Below, in pieces: positions 45,561 to 57,110 of a DNA stretch of 64,000 bases. Every line of letters begins with the position of its first letter. Within the stretch, counting starts at the first letter, position 1. A program made the position numbers and the translations under genes. The stretch covers positions 496,001-560,000 of the forward strand of contig VJWM01000135.1 in NCBI GenBank assembly GCA_010909165.1, written 5' to 3'. The DNA is from Anthoceros angustus. Lineage: Eukaryota; Streptophyta; Anthocerotopsida; Anthocerotales; Anthocerotaceae. The notes beneath the pieces are model-generated. The model was not told the origin of the DNA, searched no databases, and was given only the letters and a program-made list of their open reading frames with translations.

Positions 45561-47470
45561 GTGGATGCGGATGGCAAGGGCGCATTTCTTGGCAGGGTTG
45601 ATCGGATCCGGATGCGCAGGGGAGTGTCAAGGCGCACGAGCAGGAGCATGGCGGGAAGCAGCGGCAGGGGCGGGGCCAGGGCGAAGCCTGAGCTTACCGT
45701 GAATTTGGTAGTGGGAACGCTGCTGGTGATCTTTGCGGTCTCGCTGCTGTGGACCTTCCGGTCCGCAGGCAGGACAGTGAGGACGCGTCAAGGTTACCTG
45801 GATGCGGCATCGCATGCGCAGCCGAAGCAGGAGCAATCGGGAGAATGCCAGTCCACAGATCCGCCGGTCTGGCAGTTCAATGAAACAAGGCAGGAGTACC
45901 CCCCGAAGCCGGCTGCGGTGGCGGCCCGGGAGGCAACGGAGCGGGAGGAGCTGCGGGAGGCCCTGCAGTCCAGCTGCCCCGGCCAGGCCATCCCCTTCAT
46001 GGTGGTGACCGGGGAGCGGCCCGGCGGGTGCAAGACGCAGAAAGGATGCCAAATCGTCATGCGCTCCTACAAGAACAAGGTGGATTACTGCAACCTGCAC
46101 GGATGCAAGGTCTGGTTCTGCCTTGAGACGTGGGAGGAGTCGCTACAGGGCACCTGGGCCAGGTACCCGCTCCTCCGCAGTCTCATGGACGCCTACCCCC
46201 GCATCCCTTGGTTCATGTGGATGGACGCGGACGCCGTCTTCACCGACCTGTCTTTCGTCCCGCCGTTTGCCGAGTATGATCGGCTGGGAAAGAACTTCGT
46301 CCTCAGCGGATCCGAGGAAAAGGTGAGCTCCCATTGCCTTGATTTTTCTTGCTGCCTTAGATCCTTGTCGCGTGGTTCTCCTTACTTGTTGCCTTGATTT
46401 TCCTTGTTATCTTGACCATCCAAACTGCCTTGATTCTCCTTCGGTACTTTGATGAATACTTGCCTTGTTTCTTCTTGGTTGTTGCCTTGATTTGCCTTTG
46501 CTGCATTGAGGAATCTTTTGCTGCGCTGATGAATCCTTTGGTGCTCTGCTAAATTCTTTGGTGCTTTGCTGAATTCTTTGGTGCTTTGCTGAATTCCTTG
46601 GTGCTTTGCTGAATTCCTTGGTGCTTTGCTGAATTCCTTGGTGCTGTGCTGAGTTCCTTGGTGCTTTGCTGAATCCATTGGTGCTTTGATGAATTTGATG
46701 AATCCTTCGGTGCTTTCATGAGTCCTTTGGTGTTTTAATGAAATCTGGTGTTTTGATGAAATCTGGTGCTTTGATGAATCCCTTGGTGCTTTAATAAATC
46801 GAAATTTGGTGTTGAACGAATTGTGTGGTGTCTTCGATTTTTTTGGTGCCTTGAGCGCCCTGAATCGTGTGGGGCCTGGAAACTTGATGCACAACTCACT
46901 CACCGGCCTCTGGTGCAGGTGTACGGAGATGACCCGGACTGGACGGGGCTGAACGCGGGCATCTTCCTCATCAGGAACTGCGACTGGTCCAAGGCGTTTC
47001 TGGACAAGTGGATGGCGATGGGAAACCCCGCGGAACAGGAGCAGGTGAAGAAGATGCTAAACAAGGAGATCCCCAACCGGCCCCAGCACTGGGCGGGCGA
47101 CGACCAGAGCTCGCTGGTGTATCTGCTGCGGCATCACAGGCGGGAATCGGAGGCGGATGACGCCGCGACGCTTCTGGAGCAGCGCTACTCTCTGCACGGC
47201 TACTGGATGTACATCGTGTCGGAGTTCGAGCAATGGCAGGCCACCGGAGGGTCCGGCGGGACCGCCGATCCCCGCTGGCCTTTCATCACGCATTTCGTCG
47301 GATGCAAGCTCTGTTCGGGCTTCTACGCCAGCTCGCCGGTGGAGGAATGTTTCTACAACTTCGACCGCGCCTACACCTTCGCTGACAACCAGCTTCTGGC
47401 TATGGCCAACCTGCGGCATGTCCGGCTAGCGGACCAGCATGTCCGCCCTCTCGATGATCTTAACAACTAG
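45561..47470 (+). CDS. GT34 glycosyltransferase (xyloglucan xylosyl-/galactomannan galactosyl-type)
   Basis: A Golgi type II membrane enzyme that would add alpha-1,6 sugar side chains to hemicellulose backbones (xylose on xyloglucan or galactose on mannan). Two exons (45561-46322, 46919-47470) give 437 residues. A basic cytosolic tail precedes one membrane span, LTVNLVVGTLLVIFAVSLLW, near residues 45-65, followed by a stem. The catalytic domain shows SYKNKVDYCNLHGCKVW, the donor/metal-binding DxD in WFMWMDADAVFTD, LNAGIFLIRNCDWSKAFLD, QHWAGDDQSSLVYLL and FITHFVGCKLCSG, all in GT34 order. Length fits the family (about 450). The xylosyl versus galactosyl specificity cannot be read from these motifs. 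The single intron contains a minisatellite. Confidence 0.92.
46520..46800. repeat. intronic minisatellite, about 20-bp unit
   Basis: At least ten units of gaattccttggtgctttgct and variants lie within the GT34 intron. They become degenerate (gatgaatcc..., gatgaaatctggtgctt) on the right. A spurious 173-codon minus-strand frame results from it. Confidence 0.9.
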
Positions 47471-47695
47471 CTTCCCAGTATGTAAGTTAAACTCAATGCT
47501 TGTAACTAGATACCTAGGTTGATAATTATGTCTCGCGATTTAGCGTGTTCTCTTACATTATTCCTCATTTTCGATGCCTCGGAGCCGCGCATTCGCGGGT
47601 TTGAGGGGTTTTCAGACGAACATGGCCAGATTTTGTGCAAAACGTATATACATACATAAATGTTACTGCTCGTTCGGTAACATCTGCTGCCAGCG

Positions 47696-48580
47696 ATGGC
47701 CGTGGCCGCACGGTTTGGCGTGGCCCCGCTGCGCCGCTGCTGCTGGCGGTCGCAGGAGGCCACGCTGTGGTGGCGCGCGGGCGTCGAGGAGACGGCGGCT
47801 AGGAAAGCGGCGGAGCAAAAGAGCAAGAACAAAGTGCGGGAAGTGGCGGAGCGGATGCGCCTGGCGCAGCAGTACGTGCAACACAAGTGCTTGCCTCAGG
47901 ATTTGCGAGGCCGCGCACAATTCGTCAGGTGAGGTGGCAGGGATGGATGCCGCGTCGTGCAACCACGGCTTGAATGGGAAGGCAAGGCAATTACATGGTT
48001 ATTGGCAGGACGGAGGCGGATCTGGCCAACGTCGTGGAGCAACGCATACTTGAGTCCATGGGGGAAGGGGAGTTTGAGAATCTGCCGGGAAAGGGGAAGC
48101 CGCTCAATCTTGATCATAACCCTCACGGCGATCCCGATGAGGAGGTACTCAACAGGGTGTTGGCCAAGAACGGATTCGCGCCTAGGTGGGTGGAGCTGCA
48201 CAAGGAGATTCGATTCCAAATTCGTAAGTGGCGCCTCACGTTGCGGTTAGCCATGGAGAAGAGAGCCGAGAGTGAAAAGAGATGGATTGAGAGAAAGCAG
48301 TCCTTGGAGAGTGAACTCAAGGACATCAACCGACAGGTCGTTTCCTTTCTTGGGCCGGGTGGCCTCATCTTTCTGAACTTTTTTCAGGATGCAGAGCGGT
48401 CAAGAATCAAGACTTACGTTGCAAGTTTTGCAGGTCTTGGACTACAATCTGATGGCGCCCTTCGGGCGGCAGACCTTCAGCTACAATTTCCAAAGGGAGG
48501 TTGATAATGTGGCGAAGGAACACTTAGCTCCAGCGGAAGTAGAGGACGATGAAGTTCTTCTTGTCCGCTGTCACTTGTGA
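47696..48580 (+). CDS. DnaJC28-like protein, DUF1992 domain
   Basis: Three exons (47696-47928, 48009-48336, 48434-48580) join in frame to 235 residues. After a short Arg-rich, possibly mitochondrial N-terminus (MAVAARFGVAPLRRCCW) comes the DUF1992 signature: VVEQRILESMGEGEFENLPG, KGKPLNLDHNPHGDPDEEVL, NRVLAKNGFAPRWVELHKEI, then a charged helical stretch and VLDYNLMAPFGRQTFSYNFQ. No J-domain (HPD) is present, as in many plant and bacterial DUF1992 proteins. Biochemical function is not established. The intron between exons 2 and 3 is read without interruption by a spurious longer frame. Confidence 0.88.
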
Positions 48581-49470
48581 TCGGTCTTCAATTGTAAACA
48601 TAACTCGTAAGCACCAGAAACACAGTAACAAAATGGTCGAAGGGAACCTTCTGCGTCACCCAGGTGCAGGACCGCCATTGACAGAAATGAAGGTGATATC
48701 CCCTAGTCTCTCGCCTTCGACAACCTGCACGAATCATGTATCAGCATTCATGGAGGTCAGCAAACCACCAGGATTCTGAAGGGCAGGCCGCCGCCATTTG
48801 GGTGTCGCACATACCACGAAAACACCACGTTTTGGAATTCGCTACACCAGGTAACAGTACCACAACTGCCTCTTTCTGTAGCATATTTGGAGTGGTTTTG
48901 CAACTGTGTCGCGAAAGCGGATAGGCCGATTACTGGAAAGGCCGGTATAGGATGAAACTGCCTGCTGCCTTGAGCGGCAGGCAAAGACTACTCGTCGCAG
49001 CATGAAGGAGATTCAGGATTTCCAACAACTCATGGACCTGGCCGTTCATCGGTCTCGATCATGCTCAAACCACGAGGAAACACTCACCACCTCACCTACA
49101 ATCACGAAAGACTGTTTGAGGTTAGGAGATCCTCATACTCACTCGAAGAACAAAGACTCCCTAGTCCAGAAACTCCATGACAGCAAGAACAAGAAATGAC
49201 TTGTCTACTTCCAGTAATCCACTAACCGAGCAAGGCCGCTGAATGTACAGGGTGTGACCTACGAGCCCCACACAGATTCGTCTGAGAGGTCAAACACTGT
49301 AAAAAAAATTGCAGACATGTCAGTACAAGGATAAGCAATTCCCAGAAAAGCAAATCGGCAACGGCGTTGGAGCTGAAATGCACAGATCACAATTTTCCTT
49401 CATCTGATTTAGATTTCACCTAAAAAAATCGGCCCTACTTGACCGCAATTCTGTTGCCGGCTAAGTACCT
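48581..49470. other. convergent intergenic region
   Basis: Lies between the 3' ends of the DUF1992 gene (+) and PAF1 (-), and presumably holds both 3' untranslated regions. Two short minus-strand stretches (48,640-48,720 and 48,770-48,870) look slightly protein-like, but joining them needs an intron of about 41 bp, so I do not call a gene. Confidence 0.4.
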
Positions 49471-52381
49471 CTAAACTGAAAGATCATCTTCGTCGCTCAA
49501 ATGCCTGTTTGAAGCAGGCCGTCTGCTTCCAGTGGCAGTACGCTTCATCGGCGTCGTTTCTAGAAGAGGTGAACGCCCACGCTTGAGCCGCACAGTTTGG
49601 TCCACACTGGCCTCTCCTCGACCCTGCTTTCCAGAACATAAGTTACCAACCTTGTCTGGTTTTTGGCACAAAACATTAAACAGCAGTCAAAGGCAGAGAC
49701 GACTGACCTCCACAAAGTTCTTCTTTGTTGCAGCCCTCTGCTGCTCGTCTTCAGGGGTTGGTGGGACATACCGCACTGACACACTTGAAGGGATGGCAAA
49801 GTCATTTTCCACTTCTGTTCTGCCTTCCCTCGCCTTTTTCTTTTGAAGTTGCAACTTCGTGTGCAGAGGCTACAACACGCCAACCACCAGTATAAGTACA
49901 AGCGGGAATAAAAGACATTCTAGAATATAAATGCCACGCACTGACAGAACCTCTCGAGGGATAAAACTTACCACATATCGAACATCATCCTGCCCAAAGC
50001 AGAACACATAAGTATTTCGCGCATCTTCAGCACGGACCTGCATAGGACAGCATAAGGCATAGCAAAATGCATCAGGCCACGGAAACCCAACAACAGCAAA
50101 ATAGAAAACGGAATTGCCACCTTAAATCCGGTGACTTCTTGAGAGGGAAACTTACATCCCAATGGTACTCTCGAACCCACGTGTAGCCAATTTCCTCCTC
50201 CTCACTGTAAGGATCTTTGCCTAGCTGTAGAACAACCAAATTCAAGGGTTAACAAAGAAACAGAACACAGATACAATCTCAGCTGATGGGAAAACGGTCC
50301 GCAGCATACCTCCTCCACCCTTGGCACCATATATGCAACAAACTTCTCATCTGGACGAGATTCATCAATTGCAGGTAACGAGTAGCTCTTCACCACAGCC
50401 TGCAAGCACCTTGTAACCTGAGTTCAAGGGGATTCATTACAAAAACCAGTAATATGACTTTATGGTTACAAGCACTTACACGTTCTTCCAATTTATCTCG
50501 CACATCCTCTCCAAGCTTTGCAAAAAGCTCGGCATCTGCAGTAATTTCATTGTCGAACACCATATGCACAAACTGGTCTCCCCAGCTGAAACAAGCAAGC
50601 ATGTAACGCACCAACTGTCATGCTTAAAAAGTGAAGTAAGCCAGACAGAATGCAACAAAACACACATCCACATGCTCCATACCGTGAAAAGTCTGGTAAT
50701 AAAGGTAAAATTTCCACAGGCTTGAGCTCTGGCTTGGTTTGATGCACTGGCGACTGTTTTGCAATCTCAAATGACTCCTCAATGGCCTGGATTTGCTGCT
50801 CCCTGCCATCCCACAAGAAACAAAAGGTAAGCTTTTGCACCTCTGTTGACAGTTCCAAATTTCTAGTCAGGACAGTCCAGAAAGTGATGAAATACCTGTC
50901 ATTATGAGTTTCCAGAAATTCTTTTCTTCCCTCCTTCATTTCTCTTAGCTCCTTCGCTTGCTTTTCCGTTAATGGCTGGAAACGTACAGAAAGCAACAAG
51001 CACCCTGACTTAGATAGGAACATCCCCCGTTTGCAAGGAACTCAATACATACACCAATAGAGTACCTGTTTGGCAGGATCGAAGCTGATAGGAGAGATGT
51101 ACTGAGTCTTGACTAGCCATGCTACACCCTTGTCAGTAGGCCTATCCTTCTTTCTGAGGCTCATTGGCAGATCTTTTTTCAGTACTTCATCATCAAGAAG
51201 CAGCTCCGCATCAGCAGGATCTAGAGGTGGCCTCACTTTCGGAGCACTGCCGAGAACACTTAAGCCATCAGCAAAAGCACCCCAACGATTTAACGTTAAA
51301 AAGCTTATGTAAAACTTTGTGGGCTCATGATTCCCGCGAGAGCCATAAGACATACTTGTAGGCACTTATGTCCAGAAGATCCAAGGGAACTCCCAGGTCT
51401 GGGTCCACATGAAGTCTGTACTTGTGAGCCTTCTCTAAGCTGGTGATGGTATACTTGGTGTACCTGCACAACCGAGCTAGATGAAGTAAGAGAGATGCTT
51501 CACACACAACCGACCAGTCTGTGATTGCATCGAGAAATCAAGCATAAAAGCCAGGTACGTACTGATCCCTCGTGTTGCCCATTCTCAACAACTTGGGCTG
51601 CGACACCGGATCAGGTAGCTCGTTCCTGAACCTGCATGTAGTGCAAGCCAGGAATAAGCAATTGAGAAGCAGAAAGTGAAACTGCAAGGCCCGAAAAAGT
51701 CTCGATGGAGAGCAACCTCATTTTGCAAATAAATGTTGACGATCTCTTCAGGCGATTCTCCTGTGTCTTGTCATTCACCGCCTGTGCCCTTTTATCTGCA
51801 CGAGGATCCCGGGGGGGTCCGCTAGGCCCTGGCTTGCCTGGAGCTGCCTGACTTCCTCGCTGATGATTCTGCCCAGCTGCCAAAGCTTTTTCTCTTTGCC
51901 GCCTGTCCTCCACCTTCCTGGCCACATACTCCCTCTTCTTCCGCTCATGCCTCTCAGCCTCTGTCTCAGCCCGTCGACCATGCGCGCCGGCAGGCTGCTG
52001 AGCCTGCTGCTGGGCCGAGGGAGGCGGAGCCGAGGGGAGAGCCTGGGATGGCGGATGAAAAGCCGGAGGATGCTGACCAGGAGCATGAGCCGGCCGTTGC
52101 GGAGCTTGTGGCTGCGCAGGAGGCTGTGCTGCAGACCCTGGCGCCGAACCCCTTCCCACGGCCGGAGGCGGGGCATAATTCCCGTAGGGCGGAGCAGGAG
52201 CTGCAGACCCTGCTGCACCTCCGGCAGCGGGATAGGGAGGATAGCTCTGGTACCCGGAAGAATTATAGTAGTTCCCGGGTGGAGGAGGCTGAGGCGGCTG
52301 CTGAGGCTGAGACTGCCTGAAAGGAGGTGGCGGACCTGGTGGCCTCCCCGGGGCCGTGTTCTGATACAACGACGACGCCAT
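49471..52381 (-). CDS. VIP2/ELF7-like: PAF1 homologue, RNA polymerase II elongation factor subunit
   Basis: Core subunit of the nuclear PAF1 complex, which couples Pol II elongation to H2B ubiquitination and H3K4/K36 methylation; in Arabidopsis the homologue sustains FLC expression. Twelve exons (52381-51717, 51631-51563, 51463-51356, 51246-51068, 50975-50896, 50802-50693, 50585-50480, 50399-50310, 50224-50156, 50037-49972, 49869-49708, 49623-49471) join in frame to 618 residues. The N-terminal 135 residues are Pro/Gln/Ala-rich, then a basic KKREYVARKVEDRRQREKAL segment. The PAF1 domain follows with RNELPDPVSQPKLLRM, ITSLEKAHKYRLHVDPDLGV, RPTDKGVAWLVKTQYIS, PLTEKQAKELREMKEGRKEF, PVEILPLLPDF, EKFVAYMVP, IGYTWVREYHWD and KKKAREGR, ending in an acidic tail. 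Order and length match the plant protein (about 590 aa). Confidence 0.94.
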
Positions 52382-53250
52382 AACACAATGCCACCCTCAC
52401 GTTCCACCACCAAGCAACCGGGCGCCGATCCCTGGCCTCAAATCATAAGCCTCAACCCCCTGCAAAAGCAGAGAAAACATCTCAGGCAGGGAAACAATTC
52501 GTTCAAAACCCCGCGAACTCCATGCTCCAGGGTTTTAAGCCATTGAACGGTCTCCACTAGGGTTCACAAACGAAAACCCCATGCCTGCAGCAAACAAGCA
52601 AACAGAACTGACCTCTAACGCGCGCGGCGAACACACAACACGGTAACGCATCAGCCGCAGTTGCGCAAAGCTCAGAGATGGCGCGCTGAATTAGGACAAC
52701 CGCTCCAGACGGCTCCTGCTGGGAACTAAGCAGGCTTCCATCTCAGGAACAAAAGCGTGCACGGAACATACAAGCTCCAAATCCGCGGCTCCTCCTCCCG
52801 CCACCCACGAGTCTCCGAGACTCGGCCGCAGCTGCCTGATTCTATACCCAAGACTAAAACTCTAACCTGCGCGCAGTTGCCAGATCCAAGTGGCGTAGGC
52901 CGAATGGACACACACATAAACAAAGAACGTGGCTATTAAAGCGTTAAAAGCACTGCCTAGACGGGATGGATGCCCTTGGTGCCAAGGTTTGCAGGGGGCA
53001 TAAGGTTTATACTGCGTCCAATGAGGCCGCTATTGGGAGAAAAGCACCTCTTCAGGTGGCCGGACTGCGTGCTGTGGTTCGTGCACACGTGAGCATAGTC
53101 CACCACACGCGGTTAGGCCGATGTCGGGCTAGAGGGGTGTCATAGTAATAAGTCGCGCCATTAAGAGTATGGCCGTCCCTTTCGGCTTATTCGATGAATT
53201 ATGCAAGGGAATGGCTTGGTTTCGGGGGATGATTAGTAATCCTTCGGGCA
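52382..53250. other. PAF1 upstream region
   Basis: Contains the PAF1 5' leader (minus strand, CA-rich, possibly with a leader intron) and unique intergenic sequence. No other gene is recognised. Confidence 0.4.
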
Positions 53251-53770
53251 TGTTAAAGAAGAAGAACAATTTTATTTCAATTAACTACGAATGAATTTTT
53301 GTGATGGACTTGGTACGTAAAGTCGCCACCTCGATAGGAGGCTCGACCCACTCGCCCTATCTGGAGCGGACAAGTGTAGTTAGAAATACAGACCGCGTTG
53401 GTTATGGTTAGCTTAGCTTAACTCAACGTGGTCATACCCTTTGGTATCTAGTACCGAAGAGGTACAACTCTTCAGACACAGGCTATAAAAGCCCACCTCT
53501 TGTAATTAGACACAGGCTATAAAAGCTCACCTTTTGTAATCAATTGTATCAATTAGTAACGCTTCCGCAAAGCACTTCAAACTTGGTATCAGAACATAGT
53601 TTAATTACTAAGTCCACCATGCATTATGATGTGAATCTAGATTATATCAATTAGTAAAGCACTAAACTTTGATCAAACGCTTCCGCAAAGCACCTCAAAC
53701 TTGGTATCAAACTTGGTATAAGAGCAACGTTTGATTACTAAGTCCACCATGCATTATGATGTGAATCTAG
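53251..53770 (+). mobile_element. LTR-retrotransposon end with primer-binding site
   Basis: A likely 5' LTR runs from tgttaaag at about 53,251 to about 53,575. It carries two TATAAAA boxes inside a 34-bp tandem duplication (agacacaggctataaaag at 53,474 and 53,508). It is followed by TGGTATCAG at 53,584 and, after a roughly 120-bp duplication, TGGTATAAGAGC at 53,714. The usual plant site complementary to initiator tRNA-Met is TGGTATCAGAGC. Repeated words include cttccgcaaagcac and actaagtccaccatgcatta. No matching 3' LTR, gag or pol is recognised in the window, so the element is truncated or too diverged. The LTR boundaries are estimates. Confidence 0.6.
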
Positions 53771-54167
53771 ATGTTCTTTTAATATGCAACGTCTTTGTAA
53801 TGCCTTTGGTATTTGTTTTATGTTATTATTTTATACTTATTCATAGATCCTTTTATATTCAACAAACATATTTTACTAATAAAATAGTTTGGCTTCTTCT
53901 ATGATTAACTTTTATATTCATTAAAGTTTCATGTCTCATTACCGCTCATACTTCATCTTGTTCTTCCAACGCTTCTAGCACTCTTATCATTCTCTCTTGC
54001 TCAAAACTTTGTTTCTTTATCATTTCATTCAAAGTTATAACATGGCAAGAAGACACAATTACAAGAGTAATCAAGCTAAGAGAAGCGGAGAACCAGAAAG
54101 GAGAAGGAGAAGTAGACGAAGTGTGCACCCTCGACGATCCTAATATCATAACAGGCTGAATTCTTCT

Positions 54168-55028
54168 TTGTTTAATACCCTAGGGAGTAAGATAGCCTAC
54201 GTACTATCCCGTTTCTTCCTGGAAAACGACTTTGTGTTATCTTTCACAAGAGCAATTTCAAGCAATCTAAGAATTCATCGTCACAATGTTCTAACCAGTC
54301 GGATCATCATCATACTATATCATCTGCTAAGAAATGTGATTATGCTGAAGGACCGAATCAATCACCTTCATCACCAGTTCCTCAACAAAATTCTTAACAG
54401 ATTTAGCAAGTCAATCTTCCTCATTCCTCACATCTGCTACAACAGGAAAAGCTTGCTATCAGAAGTACTCCTTCTGCATCAAATGCTATTACTATTCAGC
54501 TATCACACTCGTCAACTTCCTATGCATAAATTCAAGCAGAAATTTCAACCACTGCAGATTTCCTCTCGCATTTCAGGAAAAGCTGATCATGTCTCAACAC
54601 AGGAGATTCCACTAGGTAGGGCGCCCTCTCTTAGCACCCCTTCTGATCCCATGGCGCTGAGATTTGAGCAGGCACATGCTGAGATTTCAGCAGGCAAATC
54701 TAGAGCGACCAGAGTCTTTCAGGAGGTGTCGACAGGCGACGACTCATCCGCCGGCTGCGAAACTTTGGCAGCAAGTGCGCCTTCTCCTGGCGCTCCTTTT
54801 GATCCCCTGGTGTCCAGATTTGAGCAGGCACAGACTCCGATTTCAGCACACAATGCCGGAGCGTCCAGAAACTTTGAGGAGACGCCGTATGTCGCTGGAG
54901 CATGCCAGAAGAAGAAAGATAAAATTCATTGTTTTACTCATTTAGGTCAAGTCCAACATATGATGGGTCTAGGTACAATTGGTTACAACCAGAACAGGTG
55001 GGTAAAAAATAAAACTAGAAGGTTATGA
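54168..55028 (+). CDS. hypothetical ORF with two internal FEQA...ISA repeats
   Basis: A 286-codon open frame downstream of the LTR/primer site. The first half is basic and hydrophobic-rich without a known domain. The second half has two related units: SDPMALRFEQAHAEISAGKS and, about 60 residues later, FDPLVSRFEQAQTPISAHNA, each followed by an RxF(Q/E)E segment. The underlying DNA is also repeated (about 178-bp period). I do not recognise the family. By position it could be a decayed gag-like region of the adjacent element, but the Met is arbitrary and the frame may be accidental in its first half. Confidence 0.3.
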   Translation: MFNTLGSKIAYVLSRFFLENDFVLSFTRAISSNLRIHRHNVLTSRIIIILYHLLRNVIMLKDRINHLHHQFLNKILNRFSKSIFLIPHICYNRKSLLSEVLLLHQMLLLFSYHTRQLPMHKFKQKFQPLQISSRISGKADHVSTQEIPLGRAPSLSTPSDPMALRFEQAHAEISAGKSRATRVFQEVSTGDDSSAGCETLAASAPSPGAPFDPLVSRFEQAQTPISAHNAGASRNFEETPYVAGACQKKKDKIHCFTHLGQVQHMMGLGTIGYNQNRWVKNKTRRL

Positions 55029-55540
55029 ACAGAACTTGAAGCTAGCAAACATAATTAGTGGGTAGAAAATAAGAGGTATGAAATATTCACCCAGTGGCTT
55101 ACCCAGTGAGGAGCTCCAACTGCCCTAATCTGATTTAAAGAACACAAGGTTAAGAAACTTGCATGCCGATCTAGATTTACGTTCAAAAATGAGAAGAAAA
55201 TCATTCCTCCATAAAATACGTAGATAAGCATGAAAATCAAATAACGAATTATTAAAAATAACGAATTACCGACTAGAGGCTGATTACCAAAGATAATCAA
55301 CTTAGACAATAATCTAAATGAAAACAATCAACAAAATAACATACCATTAGCATAAGACAAACCACACAGATCTCACTAAGAGCCTCGATCGGCAAAACAA
55401 TTGGAAAGTTTAAGAAATTAGGAAGAGAACACACTAACCGTACTTATGCCCGAAGTTAATTGTACAGTTCTGGATAGTAACTCCACCAGAAAATATGTGG
55501 ATAAGAAGTGTTGAGAATCTTTCCAATAGAACCATCATCA
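55029..55540. other. AT-rich spacer, no feature recognised
   Basis: Low-complexity AT-rich sequence without a supported gene. Confidence 0.4.
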
Positions 55541-57110
55541 TGACTAGCCAACATCTAGTGAAGTTCTGGGCTATTCAAAAATGATTCATCATCCTGAAAT
55601 ACATCCTTCAAATCTCTAGCACCTCCAGCAACATCCTTTGCACTATCTCTGACTTGGAGAGCCTTTGCTCATGTCTGCAAATAAAGTAAATTTATTAATA
55701 CACATAACAAACAAACACAAACATAATTAATTTAATCTTACTTACGTACTGCTGCCACGCTAGTAATAAATTAGACGGACTTTTGATCTGTACTGCATCC
55801 ATCCTCGATTTCGCCTTTTCTTCATCTCTGACTTGAAGAGTTGTTGCACATGTCTGCACACAAAGTAAATTTATCAGTATAAAATAATAAACCCAACACA
55901 AACAAAATTAATTTAACCTTACTTACAAATTGCTGCCCCGGTAGTGACAATTTGGGTGGCCAGACTTGGTTGTTAAGTTCAGAACACTTCAACTTCTTTA
56001 CTGCATCCATCCTCCTTTTGGCCTCCTCTTCTTTCCACTTACGCTTGAGTGCTTTAATATGCTCCCTTTGCAATTTCAGCTGGTCGCCTTTCTGCTCTTT
56101 CAGCTGCTGCAACTTTTGCTCTTTAATTCTCCTTTCCTCACTCTTGCATTATATCTCCAATGCTCTTTCGTTGATTTTCTAACTTTTTATTCGAAATTTT
56201 AGGAAAATCTTTATATTCTCCAGGTGCCACACTTCGAATAGCAGCAGCTTGTTGCGCTTCCTTTGTGTGGTCAGACCTAAAACATATAAGAACTCACAGG
56301 CAAAAAAAATAATACATTAGCAACATAAGTTACCTGTAAAACCTTGCATTCGTTTTATATCATATGACAGTTGTACTTGCAGAAGAGGGCACCCGTGCAA
56401 GTTGCAACATGGTAATCATTGTAATCCTAGAACTCTTGTTTGTGTAATGCCCTTTTAGCCCAATTACATCTGTCATGCTCTTCATGAACTTCGAAAGCAT
56501 TCCCTTGGACACGCGCCCTTTAGCATACCATATGGGCCTACCAAAAGCCATTATGAGCAATTGTATACAGCCACAAGTTAAACAGACATTACGAAACATA
56601 AACATTGAGAAAGATAAACTTACATGGTCTCTGTGGTTGTCAATGGGAGAGTTGAGCAAAAATCCTTGAATATCTTTCTTCTTGTCTTGATCTGTCCAAA
56701 CAAAAGAATGGCCAATTACTTCTTTGAAGGTCTGGACAACATCGCCCTCGTGGACCTTGACAGGGAGCCTAAAGTGTTCAGCTCGATAGTTTCACATGTG
56801 AACTTTGTAGTTCTTGTTAAGCCTTTATGTGTACCTAGCACAATAAATGGTAGCTAGCACAAATTACACACATAACAGTAAACAACAAACAAAATATTAA
56901 TATTACTTATACCACAAAAACTCCAGCTGAATCTTTGTAAAAGATAAAGTTATCAATCTTCAAATTGTACAACTCCTCCCCTCCCCGGACCCCAAACCTG
57001 GACATGAAGTAGTAGGCACACCTGCAAGGAATACATGTTAGCCCTTTGAGTAACTTGATAGTAATCAAGAGAAGAACATGATAGGCAAAAAGAACCTTAC
57101 CTTTTCTAAG
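55540..57110 (-). pseudogene. Crypton/DUF3504-type tyrosine recombinase relic
   Basis: On the minus strand, intron-separated exon-like pieces spell the core of a tyrosine recombinase of the Crypton/ZMYM-QRICH1 (DUF3504) kind. At about 57,020-56,915: CAYYFMSRFGVRGGEELYNL plus a KIDNFIFYKD continuation, equivalent to the first Arg box. At about 56,765-56,600: VHEGDVVQTFKEVIGHSF and onward. At about 56,545-56,360: GRPIWYAKGRVSKGMLSKFM, then GLKGHYTNKSSRITMITMLQ, equivalent to the second box (normally N-H-x-x-R). Here the His position is Lys. A charged coiled-coil-like piece (56,112-55,920) follows, with a duplicated TCATTLQVRDEEKAK-like exon at about 55,860 and 55,670; the second carries a TGA where the first has TGC. 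Stop codons and the lost His indicate a dead copy. Confidence 0.55.

Noticed and set aside
46382-46903. 173-codon minus frame with repeating peptide
   Set aside because: Produced by the 20-bp minisatellite in the GT34 intron.
48640-48984. Possible small minus-strand gene between DUF1992 and PAF1 genes
   Set aside because: Two protein-like pieces could be joined, but only through an intron of about 41 bp, shorter than any other here; no family recognised.
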